This document shows positions 11,170 to 24,840 of a DNA stretch of 64,000 nt, one piece after another; the stretch's first letter is position 1; every line of letters starts with the position of its first letter. The stretch spans positions 673,946 through 737,945 of the forward strand of contig NC_014168.1 of NCBI RefSeq assembly GCF_000092825.1, written 5' to 3'. Made by a program: the position numbers and the translations under genes. Under the pieces are notes generated by a model. The model was not told the origin of the DNA. It did no database searches and saw only the letters and a list, made by a program, of their open reading frames with translations. This stretch comes from Segniliparus rotundus DSM 44985. Its GTDB lineage: Bacteria > Actinomycetota > Actinomycetes > Mycobacteriales > Mycobacteriaceae.

Positions 11170-11541
11170 ATGTCTGAGTTCACTGTCGAGCTGATCTCCG
11201 TCGAGGAGAAGTTCTGGAACGGTCCCGCCGTGGAAGTGCTCGCGCGCACCACGGTCGGCGAGATCGGCGTTCTGCCTGGGCACATCCCAGTGTTCGGGCA
11301 GCTCGCCGAGGGTTTCACGGTGACTATTGTCGATCCCGAGGGCGAACGGCATGTCGCGGCTGTGGACGGCGGCTTCATCTCGGTGACTCCGACTTTGGTC
11401 ACGATCCTCGCGGAGGGCGCGCAATGGGCGAACGACGTCGATATCGCCGCGCAGGAGTCCGTCCTCGCCGCTGAGCCAGAAGGCACCCCGGCCTATCTGC
11501 GCGCGCAAGCGCGTTTGTCGGCCAAGGAACTCGCCGTCTGA
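11170..11541 (+). CDS. atpC: ATP synthase F1 subunit epsilon
   Basis: The 123-residue epsilon subunit links gamma to the c-ring and can inhibit ATPase activity. The N-terminal beta-sandwich is complete, with GEIGVLPGHIPVFGQL. The C-terminal helical part is short, as in mycobacteria. It is the last gene of the atp operon. In M. tuberculosis Rv1312 and other genes follow before murA; here murA begins only 38 bases later. Confidence 0.94.
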   Translation: MSEFTVELISVEEKFWNGPAVEVLARTTVGEIGVLPGHIPVFGQLAEGFTVTIVDPEGERHVAAVDGGFISVTPTLVTILAEGAQWANDVDIAAQESVLAAEPEGTPAYLRAQARLSAKELAV

Positions 11542-11565
11542 CGGCGTAGGCCATCCGCGGCCAGG

Positions 11566-11579
11566 TACGCTGTGACGCT
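11566..11579 (+). promoter_or_regulatory. Putative -10 box of murA (leaderless)
   Basis: TACGCT at 11566-11571 is eight bases from the murA GTG. The same TACGCT element occurs six bases before the GTG at 39277. No clear -35 or Shine-Dalgarno is seen. Confidence 0.35.
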
Positions 11580-12851
11580 GTGAGCGAGCACGATCAATAT
11601 TTCCGGGTCGCCGGAGGAGCTCGCCTTGCGGGCGAGGTCCAGGTTGGCGGCGCGAAGAACAGCGTCTTGAAGCTCATGGCCGCGGCGCTGCTCGCCGAAG
11701 GCGTCACCACCATCCGCAACTGTCCGGACATTCTGGACGTCCCGCTCATGGCGGACGTGTTGCGCGGATTGGGTTGCCTCGTCGACTTCGTCGGGGACGT
11801 CGTCAGGATCGATGTGCCCGCCGAGCTGAAATTTCAAGCGGATTTCCCTGCGGTTCGGCAGTTCCGTGCTTCGGTGTGCGTCCTCGGGCCGTTGATCGCG
11901 CGATGTCAAAAAGCCGTCGTGGCGCTGCCCGGCGGCGACGCGATCGGCTCTCGCCCGCTCGACATGCATCAGGCGGGGTTGCGCAAACTCGGAGCGCGTT
12001 GCGCTATCGAACACGGCGAGGTGATCGCTGAGGCTGACGACCTGCACGGCGCCGAGATTCTTTTGGAGTTCCCTTCTGTCGGGGCGACCGAGAACATTCT
12101 CATGGCCGCTGTGCTGGCGAAGGGCCAGACGGTGATCGAGAACGTCGCGCGCGAGCCGGAGATCGTCGATCTTTGCGACATGCTGGGCAAAATGGGCGCG
12201 AAGATCGAGGGAGCAGGCACATCAGTCATCCGGGTCGAAGGCGTTGCACGGCTCGACCCGGTGGAGCACAGTGTGATCGGGGACCGGATCGTCGGGGCCA
12301 CTTGGGGCATGGCCGCCGCGTTGACCGGGGGAGATGTGCAAGTGAACGGCGTGGACCCCGAGCATTTGCGAGTCGTGCTCGGAAAATTGCGCGATGTCGG
12401 CGCACATGTGGTTGAGGGGCCGAACAGCTTCCGGGTCCGACAGGACGAGCGTCCGCGCGGGGTGAACTACTCCACCTTGCCGTTCCCTGGTTTCCCCACC
12501 GACTTGCAGCCGATCGCGATCGCCCTTGCCGCGGTCTCGAACGGGGTCTCCATCATCACCGAGAATGTTTTCGAGGCCAGGTTCCGTTTCGTGGAAGAGA
12601 TGATCCGGCTCGGCGCGGACGCGCACGCGGACGGCCATCACGCGGTTGTGCGTGGGGTGCCCCGGTTGTCGAGCGCCCCGGTGTGGGCCTCCGATATTCG
12701 CGCGGCCGCAGGTTTGGTGCTCGCCGGACTCGTCGCGGACGGGGTGACCGAAGTGCACGAGGTGCATCATGTGGATCGCGGATACCCGTTGTTCGTTGAG
12801 AATTTGAACAGGCTCGGCGCTGAGGTGCAACGGGTCGATTCTGGCCAATAA
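11580..12851 (+). CDS. murA: UDP-N-acetylglucosamine 1-carboxyvinyltransferase
   Basis: Transfers enolpyruvate from PEP to UDP-GlcNAc, the first committed step of peptidoglycan synthesis. The 423-residue protein has the usual two-domain inside-out barrel features: [18 protein letters not shown] at the N-terminus, [15 protein letters not shown] and ENVFEARF. The catalytic loop reads GGDAIG, with Asp120 where most bacteria have the cysteine attacked by fosfomycin. The same Cys-to-Asp change is known in M. tuberculosis and makes the enzyme insensitive. GTG start. The rRNA operon follows, as in Mycobacterium. Confidence 0.96.
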   Translation: MSEHDQYFRVAGGARLAGEVQVGGAKNSVLKLMAAALLAEGVTTIRNCPDILDVPLMADVLRGLGCLVDFVGDVVRIDVPAELKFQADFPAVRQFRASVCVLGPLIARCQKAVVALPGGDAIGSRPLDMHQAGLRKLGARCAIEHGEVIAEADDLHGAEILLEFPSVGATENILMAAVLAKGQTVIENVAREPEIVDLCDMLGKMGAKIEGAGTSVIRVEGVARLDPVEHSVIGDRIVGATWGMAAALTGGDVQVNGVDPEHLRVVLGKLRDVGAHVVEGPNSFRVRQDERPRGVNYSTLPFPGFPTDLQPIAIALAAVSNGVSIITENVFEARFRFVEEMIRLGADAHADGHHAVVRGVPRLSSAPVWASDIRAAAGLVLAGLVADGVTEVHEVHHVDRGYPLFVENLNRLGAEVQRVDSGQ

Positions 12852-12868
12852 GCTTCTGACCTGCGGAG

Positions 12869-12897
12869 TTGACACTGTGAAACGTGCGGTGTACATT
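12869..12897 (+). promoter_or_regulatory. rrn promoter P1
   Basis: TTGACA at 12869-12874 and TACATT at 12892-12897, exactly 17 bp apart, lie just after the murA stop. Confidence 0.7.
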
Positions 12898-13004
12898 CAT
12901 CAGGCCGGTGCGAAAGCCCCGAGCGGCCAGGAAGACGCCGACCTGGATTCTGAACTAAGCGAACATGATCTGAAGAGATCAGAAACGTGAGGGATCAGAG
13001 CGGG

Positions 13005-13033
13005 TTGACAAGCTCAACCAGACGGTGTAAGAT
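13005..13033 (+). promoter_or_regulatory. rrn promoter P2
   Basis: A perfect TTGACA (13005-13010) with TAAGAT (13028-13033) at 17-bp spacing. It is the strongest sigma-A-type promoter seen in the window and probably the main rRNA promoter. Confidence 0.85.
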
Positions 13034-13084
13034 GGACAAGTTGCCTTCGCGACAGTCTCACTGAGAACTGAAGCGGGCGGCGCG

Positions 13085-13100
13085 TGTTCTTTGAGAACTC
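13085..13100 (+). promoter_or_regulatory. boxA antitermination element of the rrn leader
   Basis: TGTTCTTTGAGAACTC closely matches the mycobacterial rrn boxA. A related TGTTGTTTGAGAACT recurs before the 23S gene at 15176-15190. NusB/NusE would bind here to prevent early termination. Confidence 0.75.
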
Positions 13101-13342
13101 AACAGTGTGTCGACGAATGTCAGTGCCAAATATTTGGTACGCGTGGTTCGTCCTCAATTATGAGGCGTTCCACGTAGTGACAAGCCATTCTCGAAGTTTA
13201 CTTCGGGATTGGGTTCACGTCAATTTTTATAGCTAGTGAATTTGTTTCACGCTAGCGATCTGTGAGAACAGAAAAAAGTTTTCGACGACCGTGCTGTTTT
13301 CTAAATTTTTTAGATCAACGGCACAACTGTCGAGCTAAATCT

Positions 13343-18306
<4,964 letters not shown>

Positions 18307-18319
18307 ACACAAAATAATT

Positions 18320-18332
18320 GCGTCCACTGTGC
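18320..18332 (+). other. 3' arm of the pre-23S RNase III processing stem
   Basis: GCGTCCACTGTGC is the exact reverse complement of 15191-15203 in the spacer before 23S. The 92-base 23S-5S spacer has no gene. Confidence 0.7.
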
Positions 18333-18398
18333 GGTTCTGAGGCAGCACGCCTGAGACTCTTTTGACGAAGAGGCTCGGTCCAAGATAACCTCATAGAG

Positions 18399-18515
18399 TT
18401 ACGGTGACAATAGCGAAGAGGAAACGCCCGGTCCCATTCCGAACCCGGAAGCTAAGCTCTTCAGCGCCGATGGTACTGCATGCGGGAGCGTGTGGGAGAG
18501 TAGGACATTGCCGTA
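18399..18515 (+). rRNA. rrf: 5S ribosomal RNA
   Basis: About 117 nt. It contains CGCCCGGTCCCATTCCGAAC followed by CCGGAAGCTAAGC, the actinobacterial 5S core. The terminal TACGG and CCGTA pair to close helix I. The ends are approximate to one or two bases. Confidence 0.93.
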
Positions 18516-18541
18516 CAATTTTTCCAGAGTTATCTCTGAAG

Positions 18542-18574
18542 AAAAAGGGACCCGCTTCTGCGGGTCCCTTTTTC
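18542..18574 (+). terminator. Intrinsic terminator of the rRNA operon
   Basis: A 14-bp stem AAAAAGGGACCCGC / GCGGGTCCCTTTTT with a TTCT loop is followed by a T-rich run. It is symmetric enough to serve also the convergent gene whose stop lies at 18580-18582. Confidence 0.9.
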
Positions 18575-18579
18575 TTTTC

Positions 18580-19206
18580 TCATTCGTGGGTTCGTGTGCG
18601 CAAGCCCGAGGTTTGCTGGGGCGCGGCGCCTTTGGACAAGTCAGATCGTCGAAGCTCTAACGCTGGGAGCCCGTCGACACTGTGGGCGTTGCGCGTCGCC
18701 CAGTACTCTCGTGTCATGCCATCGGCCTCCTTGCGAGCGCCTGCCTTGTCCAGAATGTCGCGATCAGAGCGATAGTCCATAAGCGGAACCGACCAACCGC
18801 ACGAGTCCGAGATTCGCGCCACGTCCACGACGATGATCGCGCGTTGCCCCGCTGTTTCGGATTTTGGGAAATGGGGTCGGAGCGTGTGGAACTCGGCGTC
18901 GTCCACAGTGACATGCCGTCCTGTGCCGTGCAGGCGCACGATGATCGGTTTCCCGTCAAAGGCGCAGAACATGATGACGATACGACCGTTCTCCCGAAGA
19001 TGGGCGATGGTCTCAGCGCCGGACCCGGTGTAATCGAGATAGGCCACCTTGCGCTTATCGAGCACGGCGAAACAACCGCACATGCCTTTCGGCGACACGT
19101 TCACGATGCCGTCTGCGGCGAGCGGGGCAGTGCCGACGAAGAAAACTGGTTGCGCGAGAAGCCACGCGGCGAGCTTGCTGTCGATTTGCTCGTACACCTT
19201 GCCCAT
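18580..19206 (-). CDS. Pyridoxamine 5'-phosphate oxidase-family protein
   Basis: A 208-residue protein of the FMN-binding split-barrel (PPOX) superfamily. The N-terminal half carries FFVGTAPLAADGIVNVSPKG and a barrel strand VAYLDYTGSGAETIAHLREN, as in many mycobacterial PPOX-like proteins whose cofactor is FMN or F420. It is not a recognisable PdxH. The start at 19206 begins at MGKVYEQID; a longer frame reaching 19662 would overlap bioF and lacks family sequence. It converges on the rRNA terminator and diverges from bioF. Substrate unknown. Confidence 0.8.
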   Translation of the reverse strand: MGKVYEQIDSKLAAWLLAQPVFFVGTAPLAADGIVNVSPKGMCGCFAVLDKRKVAYLDYTGSGAETIAHLRENGRIVIMFCAFDGKPIIVRLHGTGRHVTVDDAEFHTLRPHFPKSETAGQRAIIVVDVARISDSCGWSVPLMDYRSDRDILDKAGARKEADGMTREYWATRNAHSVDGLPALELRRSDLSKGAAPQQTSGLRTRTHE

Positions 19207-19232
19207 CGCGCCATTGTGCCTCCACATGCGTC

Positions 19233-19265
19233 TGAAGTTCAAGGGATTTCTTCTCGGCATACACT
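19233..19265 (+). promoter_or_regulatory. bioF promoter with palindromic operator candidate
   Basis: TACACT at 19260-19265 is seven bases before the bioF ATG, a leaderless layout. The palindrome TGAAGTTCA (19233-19241) covers the expected -35 position 17 bp upstream. Biotin genes of mycobacteria and corynebacteria are controlled by the TetR-type BioQ; whether this is its site is a guess. Confidence 0.4.
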
Positions 19266-19272
19266 GAGGCGC

Positions 19273-20424
19273 ATGCCGGAAATTGCGCGCACCTCGTTCC
19301 AAGACTGGCTCGAAGGGGCAGCCCGCCGCCGTGAGCAGTTGGGACTGCGCCGCATCATGACCCCCAAACGGGTGTGCGCGAGTCTCCTCGATTTCGCGTC
19401 CAACGATTATCTTGGCCTCTCCCAAGACCCGCGTGTGCTCGAAGGCGCGGCGATGGCGCTCAAAGAGCACGGCGCGGGGTCGACCGCTTCTCGCCTGGTC
19501 GCTGGGACCACAGAGCTGCACGAGTCGTTTGAGCGGCAGCTCGCGGCATTTTTCGGGACGGAGGCGGCGCTTGTGTTCTCCAGCGGATATCTCGCGAACC
19601 TTGCCGCAGTCTCCGCGCTGGGCGGCAGTGACGCGGTCATTGTTTCGGACGCGGGCGTGCATGCTTCTCTGATCGACGCGGGCAGGCTTTCGCGCTCCCG
19701 TGTCGTGGTCACTCCCTCAGGCTCGGTCGAGTCGGTGCGCGACGCGCTCGCCGCCCGTGCCGAGCCTCGCGCCTTGGTGGTCGTGGACTCCGTGTCCAGC
19801 GTCGACGGGAGTCTTGCGCCGCTCGTCGAGTTGCACAAACTATGCCAGGAGTTCGGCGCGGTGCTGATCGCGGACGAGGCGCACGCGCTCGGGGTGGTCG
19901 GCCCAGGAGGACGTGGGCACGCCTACGCGCAGGGCGTCGCGGGGCAGCCGGACGTGGTGCTCACCGCAACTCTGTCGAAGGCGCTGGGCGGCCAAGGCGG
20001 CGCTGTCCTCGCGAGCGGCGCGGTTCGGGAGCATTTGCTCAACAGCGCGCGCAGTTTTATTTTCGACACCGCCCTGGCTCCGCCGTGCGTCGGCGCTGCT
20101 GCTGCCGCGCTCGGCGTTCTGACCGCCGAACCCGCGCTGCCCGCAATGGTGCTCGAGCGCGCTCAGGAGCTCGCCGAACGCCTCGGCCTTGCCGAGCGTG
20201 CGCAGTCGAGCGTCCTCTCGACTGTCCTCGGCGATCCGAACGTCGCTGTCGCCGTCGCGGCGGCCTGCCGGGAAGAGGGCGTGCTCGTCGGGTGCTTCCG
20301 TCCGCCCTCGGTGCCGGAAGGCACGAGCCGAATCCGTTTCGCGGTCAAAGCGACGCATAGTTCGGCGGACGTCTGCCGTGCCGTTTCGGTGTTCTCGGAA
20401 TCGAGGCGCGCGTGCCTGTCGTAG
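19273..20424 (+). CDS. bioF: 8-amino-7-oxononanoate synthase
   Basis: A PLP enzyme joining pimeloyl thioester and L-alanine to give 8-amino-7-oxononanoate in biotin synthesis. The 383-residue protein matches the M. tuberculosis length (386). It has SNDYLGLSQDPRV, GAGSTASRLVAGTTELHESF, the ADEAHALGVVGPGGRG cofactor pocket and the PLP-lysine motif TATLSKALGGQGG. The ATG at 19273 is chosen although the frame is open upstream, since family similarity begins there and a -10 box lies just before. bioD overlaps its 3' end by 13 bases. bioA, usually upstream in mycobacteria, is not here. Confidence 0.95.
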   Translation: MPEIARTSFQDWLEGAARRREQLGLRRIMTPKRVCASLLDFASNDYLGLSQDPRVLEGAAMALKEHGAGSTASRLVAGTTELHESFERQLAAFFGTEAALVFSSGYLANLAAVSALGGSDAVIVSDAGVHASLIDAGRLSRSRVVVTPSGSVESVRDALAARAEPRALVVVDSVSSVDGSLAPLVELHKLCQEFGAVLIADEAHALGVVGPGGRGHAYAQGVAGQPDVVLTATLSKALGGQGGAVLASGAVREHLLNSARSFIFDTALAPPCVGAAAAALGVLTAEPALPAMVLERAQELAERLGLAERAQSSVLSTVLGDPNVAVAVAAACREEGVLVGCFRPPSVPEGTSRIRFAVKATHSSADVCRAVSVFSESRRACLS

Positions 20425-21149
20425 TCGTCACAGGAACGTCCACTGATGTGGGCAAGACGGTTGCCTCGGCCGCCTTGGCCGCTGTGGCGGCGAAGGCGGG
20501 CCAAAACGTGCTCCTCTGCAAACCGGTGCAGACCGGGCTGCGCGACGGCGAGCCGGGCGACGCCGATGAGGCGGCCCGCCTCTGCGGCGCGGAGGCGGTC
20601 GAGTTTGTCCGTTATGCCGATCCGCTGTCGCCAGTTGTCGCCGCGCGCCGCTGCGGTCGTCGGCTTTGGTCTTGCCAAGAGCTCGCCGACAAAGTCGAAC
20701 AGCTCGCGCGGAGCAGATTTGTCGTCGTGGAAGGCGCTGGCGGCGTGTTGGTGCGCATCGGCTCGCAGAACGCGACCGTGCTCGACCTCGCAGCGCTTGT
20801 GCGTGCGCCAATGATCGTGGTGACCAGCGCCGAACTCGGCGCGCTCAACCATGCCGAGCTCACCGTGAACGCCATTCGCGCCGCCGGGGTCGAGGTCGCG
20901 GGCCTCGTCGTCGGCAGCTGGCCGCATGAGCCGCAGCTCGCGCATGTCACGAATCTTGACGCGTTCTTCGAGCACACCGGCGCGAAGACACTTGGAAAGA
21001 TCCCTGCTCAAGCGGCCGCGCTTCGGCCAGATATGTTCCAATCCCAGGCTCCTGGGTGGTTCCTCGGCTCAGGGCTGCACAAGCTATGGCAAACTGGTTC
21101 CGCTGAAGAACAGAAAAATCGCGGGGGGCTGAAGGAGCGCACACAATGA
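20412..21149 (+). CDS. bioD: ATP-dependent dethiobiotin synthetase
   Basis: Closes the ureido ring of dethiobiotin from diaminopelargonate, CO2 and ATP. The N-terminus [16 protein letters not shown] holds the P-loop, CKPVQTG binds substrate and [11 protein letters not shown] is the conserved second motif. At 245 residues it is about 20 longer than the M. tuberculosis enzyme, with a polar C-terminal tail after [12 protein letters not shown]. The start is GTG inside the end of bioF. The stop overlaps the bioB start (ATGA). Confidence 0.94.
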   Translation: MPVVVVTGTSTDVGKTVASAALAAVAAKAGQNVLLCKPVQTGLRDGEPGDADEAARLCGAEAVEFVRYADPLSPVVAARRCGRRLWSCQELADKVEQLARSRFVVVEGAGGVLVRIGSQNATVLDLAALVRAPMIVVTSAELGALNHAELTVNAIRAAGVEVAGLVVGSWPHEPQLAHVTNLDAFFEHTGAKTLGKIPAQAAALRPDMFQSQAPGWFLGSGLHKLWQTGSAEEQKNRGGLKERTQ

Positions 21150-22171
21150 CCCAGGCACCAGCACGACCCACCAACCCGGACGCGCTGCTCGCAGGATGGC
21201 GCGAGCAGGTCTTGGAGCAGGGCGTGGGCTTGCACGAGTCCCAGGTGCTTGAAGCATTGGAATTCCCCGAGGAACGCATGGGCGAGTTGCTGCAGCTCGC
21301 CCATGAGGTGCGGATGCGCTGGTGCGGTCCGGAGGTCGAGGTGGAGAGCATCATCAGCCTCAAGACCGGCGGCTGCCCGGAGGACTGCCATTTCTGTTCG
21401 CAGTCTGGTTTGTTCGCCTCCCCGGTGCGTTCCGCTTGGCTGAACATCCCTTCCCTGGTCGAAGCGGCGAAGTCCACCGCCAAATCCGGCGCGACCGAAT
21501 TCTGCATCGTCGCGGCGGTGCGCGGGCCGGACAAGCGGCTCATGTCGCAGGTCCGCGCAGGCATCGCCGCCATTCGCGCCGAGGTGGACATCAACGTCGC
21601 CTGTTCGCTCGGCATGCTCACCCAGGAGCAAGTGGACGAGCTCGCCGACATGGGCGTGCATCGTTACAACCACAACCTCGAGACCGCGCGCTCCTACTTC
21701 GACAAGGTCGTCACCACGCATACGTGGGAAGAGCGCTGGAGCACGTTGACCATGGTGCGCGAGGCGGGGATGGAGGTGTGCTGCGGCGGACTTCTGGGCA
21801 TGGGCGAGAGCCTCGCGCAGCGCGCCGAGTTCGCGGCCCAGCTCGCGGAGCTCGAACCGGACGAGGTGCCGCTCAACTTCTTGATCCCGCAGCCGGGCAC
21901 GCCGTTCGCCGATCTGCCCGTGGTCCCCGCGGAGGAGGCGTTGAAGTCGGTCGCGGCGTTCCGGCTCGCGCTGCCGAGGACGATCCTGCGCTTCGCCGGC
22001 GGTCGTGAGCTCACGCTCGGCGACCTCGGAGCCGAGCAGGGCATGCTCGGCGGGATCAACGCCATCATCGTCGGAAACTATTTGACGAACCTCGGTCGTC
22101 CGGTGGACGACGATTTGGACATGCTCGCGAACTTGAAGATGCCGATCAAGGCTCTCAATCAGACGATATGA
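21146..22171 (+). CDS. bioB: Biotin synthase (radical SAM)
   Basis: Inserts sulfur into dethiobiotin. The 341-residue protein carries the radical SAM triad CPEDCHFC (Cys77, Cys81, Cys84) that binds the 4Fe-4S cluster, [11 protein letters not shown] for SAM and substrate, and the [12 protein letters not shown] and [12 protein letters not shown] motifs. It overlaps bioD upstream and bsaP downstream by four bases each. The tight coupling with bsaP fits the finding that mycobacterial BioB needs that partner. Confidence 0.96.
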   Translation: MTQAPARPTNPDALLAGWREQVLEQGVGLHESQVLEALEFPEERMGELLQLAHEVRMRWCGPEVEVESIISLKTGGCPEDCHFCSQSGLFASPVRSAWLNIPSLVEAAKSTAKSGATEFCIVAAVRGPDKRLMSQVRAGIAAIRAEVDINVACSLGMLTQEQVDELADMGVHRYNHNLETARSYFDKVVTTHTWEERWSTLTMVREAGMEVCCGGLLGMGESLAQRAEFAAQLAELEPDEVPLNFLIPQPGTPFADLPVVPAEEALKSVAAFRLALPRTILRFAGGRELTLGDLGAEQGMLGGINAIIVGNYLTNLGRPVDDDLDMLANLKMPIKALNQTI

Positions 22172-22494
22172 GCGTGACGAGGCAGGAGGAGGGCGACCAG
22201 GCAGGCCCGGCGAGCGACATGGGCGCGGACGCCAAGCCGGGCCCTGTCGACGAGCCGAGGCTGTACAACATTTACACCGGGGCTCGTTTCGACGACGCAG
22301 AAGCTCCCGCGCTCTCGCCCAACGCCCGCGCCGGGGGGGAGCCGCCGAGGTTCTGCGGTCAGTGCGGGCGGCGTATGGTCGTGCAAGTGCATCCGCGCGG
22401 CTGGTCCGCGACGTGCTCTCGGCACGGGACGACTGACTCAGAAGCATGGGAGCGCGCCGCGCTGCGGCAGAAGCTGCATGAGGCGAACTCGTGA
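22168..22494 (+). CDS. bsaP: Biotin synthase auxiliary protein (Rv1590-like)
   Basis: A 108-residue homologue of Rv1590, which has been reported as an auxiliary protein needed by mycobacterial BioB to turn over. The core is [11 protein letters not shown] followed by [20 protein letters not shown] and a CSRHG motif: Cys63, Cys66 and Cys83 could bind a metal or iron-sulfur cluster. The first 30 residues are acidic and not conserved. Both ends overlap neighbours by four bases (ATGA with bioB, GTGA with the next gene), indicating fixed stoichiometry. Confidence 0.85.
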   Translation: MSVTRQEEGDQAGPASDMGADAKPGPVDEPRLYNIYTGARFDDAEAPALSPNARAGGEPPRFCGQCGRRMVVQVHPRGWSATCSRHGTTDSEAWERAALRQKLHEANS

Positions 22495-23171
22495 ACGCGA
22501 AGAACGTGTGGCTTTTCGGCCGGGCGTTCGGCGTCCAGGCCGTTCTTGTTGTCGCCGGGGGATTGTTTTGGGCGGTGGCCGGGCCGACCGTCGGGCCCAA
22601 GCGTCTGCGCGGCGGAGCCGTTGTGCCGTCGCAGCCTGGCGAAGTGCGCCACGTGTTCGAGTCGTTCGCGCTTCTGGTCGGTGTGGAGTTCGTCGTCGGG
22701 GCCGCCGCGGCCTTTCTCGTCTGGCTCATCAGCAGGCCGGTGCGCGGGGTCGCATTGATCGGGACGGTTCTTGCGGGCGCATTCGTGGGCGCGCTCCTCG
22801 CCGCCCCGGTCGGCGGCGCAGCGCGGTCCCTCGTGTATCCGGGGCCTGGGCAAGGCCCAGGATCAGTCGGACAGGCGGCGGTCCGCCTCTCCGGGTCCGA
22901 GATCCATGTCGCGGTCACCGCGTGCCTCCTCGGCGCCGCTGTCGTGCTCTTCCTCGCCGCTTCCGCCACGCCGACGCTCGGCTCCCGCTCGGGGCTTGAG
23001 CGCCGGCGGCCGCAAGACCGCGAACTCGTCGGTGACTCGCAATTCGCGTTCGGCGAACCGGTACACCGTGGCTGGGCGCCCGCCGGACTTGACACAGCGG
23101 CCAGTCGGCACGAGCACGCCGCGGCGCCCGAGCACGCGAGCGAGGTTGGTGGCGTCCACAGGACGCTCTAA
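22491..23171 (+). CDS. Membrane protein of the Rv1591 type (DUF2567-like)
   Basis: A 226-residue protein with four hydrophobic segments near residues 10-30, 58-80, 87-107 and 140-160, in the place of Rv1591 after bioB and bsaP. The function of this family is unknown. The tail after about residue 165 is charged and lacks membrane character. It is read antisense to the end of nrtR, so the last 309 bases of the two genes overlap tail to tail. Either this tail or the nrtR tail is probably a run-on after loss of an earlier stop. GTG start overlapping the bsaP stop. Confidence 0.72.
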   Translation: MNAKNVWLFGRAFGVQAVLVVAGGLFWAVAGPTVGPKRLRGGAVVPSQPGEVRHVFESFALLVGVEFVVGAAAAFLVWLISRPVRGVALIGTVLAGAFVGALLAAPVGGAARSLVYPGPGQGPGSVGQAAVRLSGSEIHVAVTACLLGAAVVLFLAASATPTLGSRSGLERRRPQDRELVGDSQFAFGEPVHRGWAPAGLDTAASRHEHAAAPEHASEVGGVHRTL

Positions 23172-23672
23172 CGCGGCGCTGTAGATGTCGCGCAGTGTGG
23201 AGAGCGCGAATTCTGTCGGGGCGAGCGCGAACGCGATATTCGTGTACGAGAGTTTCGCCGCGAGCCTGGACAGCGCCGCTGCCACGATGTGCTTGTGGTC
23301 GAAGCTGAGCTCTGGCAGGGCGGCGGCGGGGAACCAGGCGGTGTCCGGGGGCAGCGCGGGGTCGGCAGTGGTGGGCACCAGGCCGAGGAACGTGGTCGCG
23401 ACGACTCGCTCTGTTGGCATGCGCGCCGGGTCGGAGAACACGCTGAGTTGTTCGAGGTGCGCGATTTCTTGGACGTCGACTTTTTCCGCGAGCTGGCGGC
23501 GGGCGCTTGTCTCGACGTCCTCCTGGCAGCCGAGCGTCCCCCCTGGCAGGGACCATTTCCCGGCTTCGGGGGCGAGTCCTCTTTCCCAGAGCAGCACATG
23601 CATCTGCTGATAACGGTGTTGTAGCACTGTGACGAGGACCTCGTGCCGGGTGCTATGATAGTAGCTCTGCAC
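22863..23672 (-). CDS. nrtR: Nudix-type transcriptional repressor of NAD synthesis (NrtR-like, Rv1593c-like)
   Basis: A 269-residue protein with an N-terminal Nudix-like domain (HEVLVTVLQHRY, then KWSLPGGTLGCQEDVETSARRQ) and a C-terminal winged-helix part ([36 protein letters not shown]). This is the NrtR architecture, in which the Nudix domain senses an NAD-related ligand. It stands divergent to nadA, as its mycobacterial homologue does. The GTG at 23672 is seven bases after TATAAT on the minus strand and aligns with homologues; the frame extends to 23774 but without family similarity. The last 45 residues (low-complexity, Glu/Gly/Arg-rich) overlap the convergent membrane gene. Confidence 0.83.
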   Translation of the reverse strand: MQSYYHSTRHEVLVTVLQHRYQQMHVLLWERGLAPEAGKWSLPGGTLGCQEDVETSARRQLAEKVDVQEIAHLEQLSVFSDPARMPTERVVATTFLGLVPTTADPALPPDTAWFPAAALPELSFDHKHIVAAALSRLAAKLSYTNIAFALAPTEFALSTLRDIYSAALERPVDATNLARVLGRRGVLVPTGRCVKSGGRPATVYRFAERELRVTDEFAVLRPPALKPRAGAERRRGGSGEEEHDSGAEEARGDRDMDLGPGEADRRLSD

Positions 23673-23696
23673 TTTTCGATTATAGGTCGAAAAGTG
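23670..23696. promoter_or_regulatory. NrtR operator/promoter candidate: inverted repeat in the nrtR-nadA gap
   Basis: Two perfect 10-bp arms, CACTTTTCGA (23670-23679) and TCGAAAAGTG (23687-23696), flank a seven-base centre. On the minus strand the centre contains TATAAT (23684-23679), six bases before G23672, the first base of the nrtR GTG. The palindrome thus overlies the -10 box of a leaderless nrtR transcript and lies about 70 bp upstream of nadA. It is a good candidate for NrtR autoregulation and nadA control. Confidence 0.65.
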
Positions 23697-23766
23697 GGGA
23701 GCCCGACAACAGCGCCGCGATCCTCCGCCGAGACGGGACATGGACGCGAAGCGAGAAGGAGCACGC

Positions 23767-24840
23767 ATGGCCACAACGCTCAGCCCCCGCCTCGAACGGC
23801 TCGACTCTCCGCTCCGAGCGGCGGTTGCGGACGGCCCCGACGGCTATTGCGGCGTCGCGCCAGACGAGCATTGGGCCGAGGAAGTGCGTCGCCTCCTCGC
23901 GCTCCGGGGCGCGACCCTGCTCGCGCACAACTACCAGCTTCCGGAGATTCAAGACATCGCCGACCATGTCGGAGACTCCCTCGCGCTCTCCAGGATCGCG
24001 GCCTCAGCCCCCGAGGAGACCATCGTGTTCTGCGGCGTGCACTTCATGGCGGAAACCGCGAAGATCCTCAGCCCGGACAAGGCCGTGCTCCTTCCCGACG
24101 AGCGCGCCGGCTGTTCGCTGGCCGACTCGATCACCGCGGACGAGCTGCGGGCGTGGCGCGAGGAGCACCCTGACGCTGTGGTGGTCTCCTACGTGAACAC
24201 CACAGCGCAGGTCAAGGCGCTCACCGACATCTGCTGCACTTCTTCCAACGCGGTCGAAGTGGTGGCTTCCATCCCCGCCGACCGGACGGTCCTCTTCCTG
24301 CCCGACCAATTCCTCGGCGCGCATGTGCGCCGGGAGACTGGGCGACAGAATCTCCATGTGTGGGCAGGGGAGTGCCATGTCCACGCGGGGATCAACGGCG
24401 AGGAACTCGCCGCCCAAGCGCGGCGCAACCCGCACGCCGAGCTGTTCGTGCACCCCGAATGCGGCTGCGCCACCTCGGCGTTGTACTTGGCGGGCGAGGG
24501 GGCGGTGCCCAAGGAGCGGGTCAAGATCCTCTCCACGGGCGGCATGCTGGACGCTGCTCGGGAATTGGGGGCGGCCCGCGCCACGCTCTCGCGGTCCGTG
24601 CTCGTGGCGACCGAGGTCGGCATGCTGCACCAGCTGCGCAACGCCGCCCCAGAGGTGGACTTCCAGCCGGTGAACGACCGAGCCAGCTGCCAGTACATGA
24701 AGCGGATCAACGCCGCCGCGCTGATCCGCTGCCTCGCAGACGGGCTTGACGAGGTGTTCGTCGAGCCCGACATAGCGGACCGGGCTCGGGCGAGCGTGAG
24801 CCGGATGATCGAGATCGGCAACCCCGGCTCGGGCGAATGA
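23767..24840 (+). CDS. nadA: Quinolinate synthase A
   Basis: Condenses iminoaspartate with dihydroxyacetone phosphate to quinolinate, using a 4Fe-4S cluster. The 357-residue protein closely follows M. tuberculosis Nad[78 protein letters not shown] and [13 protein letters not shown]. The ATG at 23767 has a GAAGGAG Shine-Dalgarno; an in-frame ATG at 23740 has none. nadC overlaps its stop by four bases. nadB, normally between the two, is absent. Confidence 0.95.
   Translation: MATTLSPRLERLDSPLRAAVADGPDGYCGVAPDEHWAEEVRRLLALRGATLLAHNYQLPEIQDIADHVGDSLALSRIAASAPEETIVFCGVHFMAETAKILSPDKAVLLPDERAGCSLADSITADELRAWREEHPDAVVVSYVNTTAQVKALTDICCTSSNAVEVVASIPADRTVLFLPDQFLGAHVRRETGRQNLHVWAGECHVHAGINGEELAAQARRNPHAELFVHPECGCATSALYLAGEGAVPKERVKILSTGGMLDAARELGAARATLSRSVLVATEVGMLHQLRNAAPEVDFQPVNDRASCQYMKRINAAALIRCLADGLDEVFVEPDIADRARASVSRMIEIGNPGSGE

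Larger units (their letters stand above)
12852..13342 (+). other. rRNA operon leader region
   Basis: No gene is visible in this 491-bp stretch. It holds two promoters, a boxA antitermination element and an AT-rich part (about 13190-13340) that would form the 5' strand of the 16S processing stem. The layout is that of mycobacterial murA-rrn loci. Confidence 0.8.

Noticed and set aside
18682..19272. N-terminal extension of bioF to 18682
   Set aside because: The extra 197 residues are antisense to the PPOX-family gene and show no BioF similarity; the family start and a -10 box fit 19273.
21008..23095. A 695-codon open frame on the minus strand opposite bioB, bsaP and the membrane gene
   Set aside because: Arg/Pro/Ser-rich shadow of well-identified plus-strand genes; no domain or ribosome binding site. 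Similar long antisense frames elsewhere (for example 9127-11508 and 56428-59361) were rejected for the same reason.
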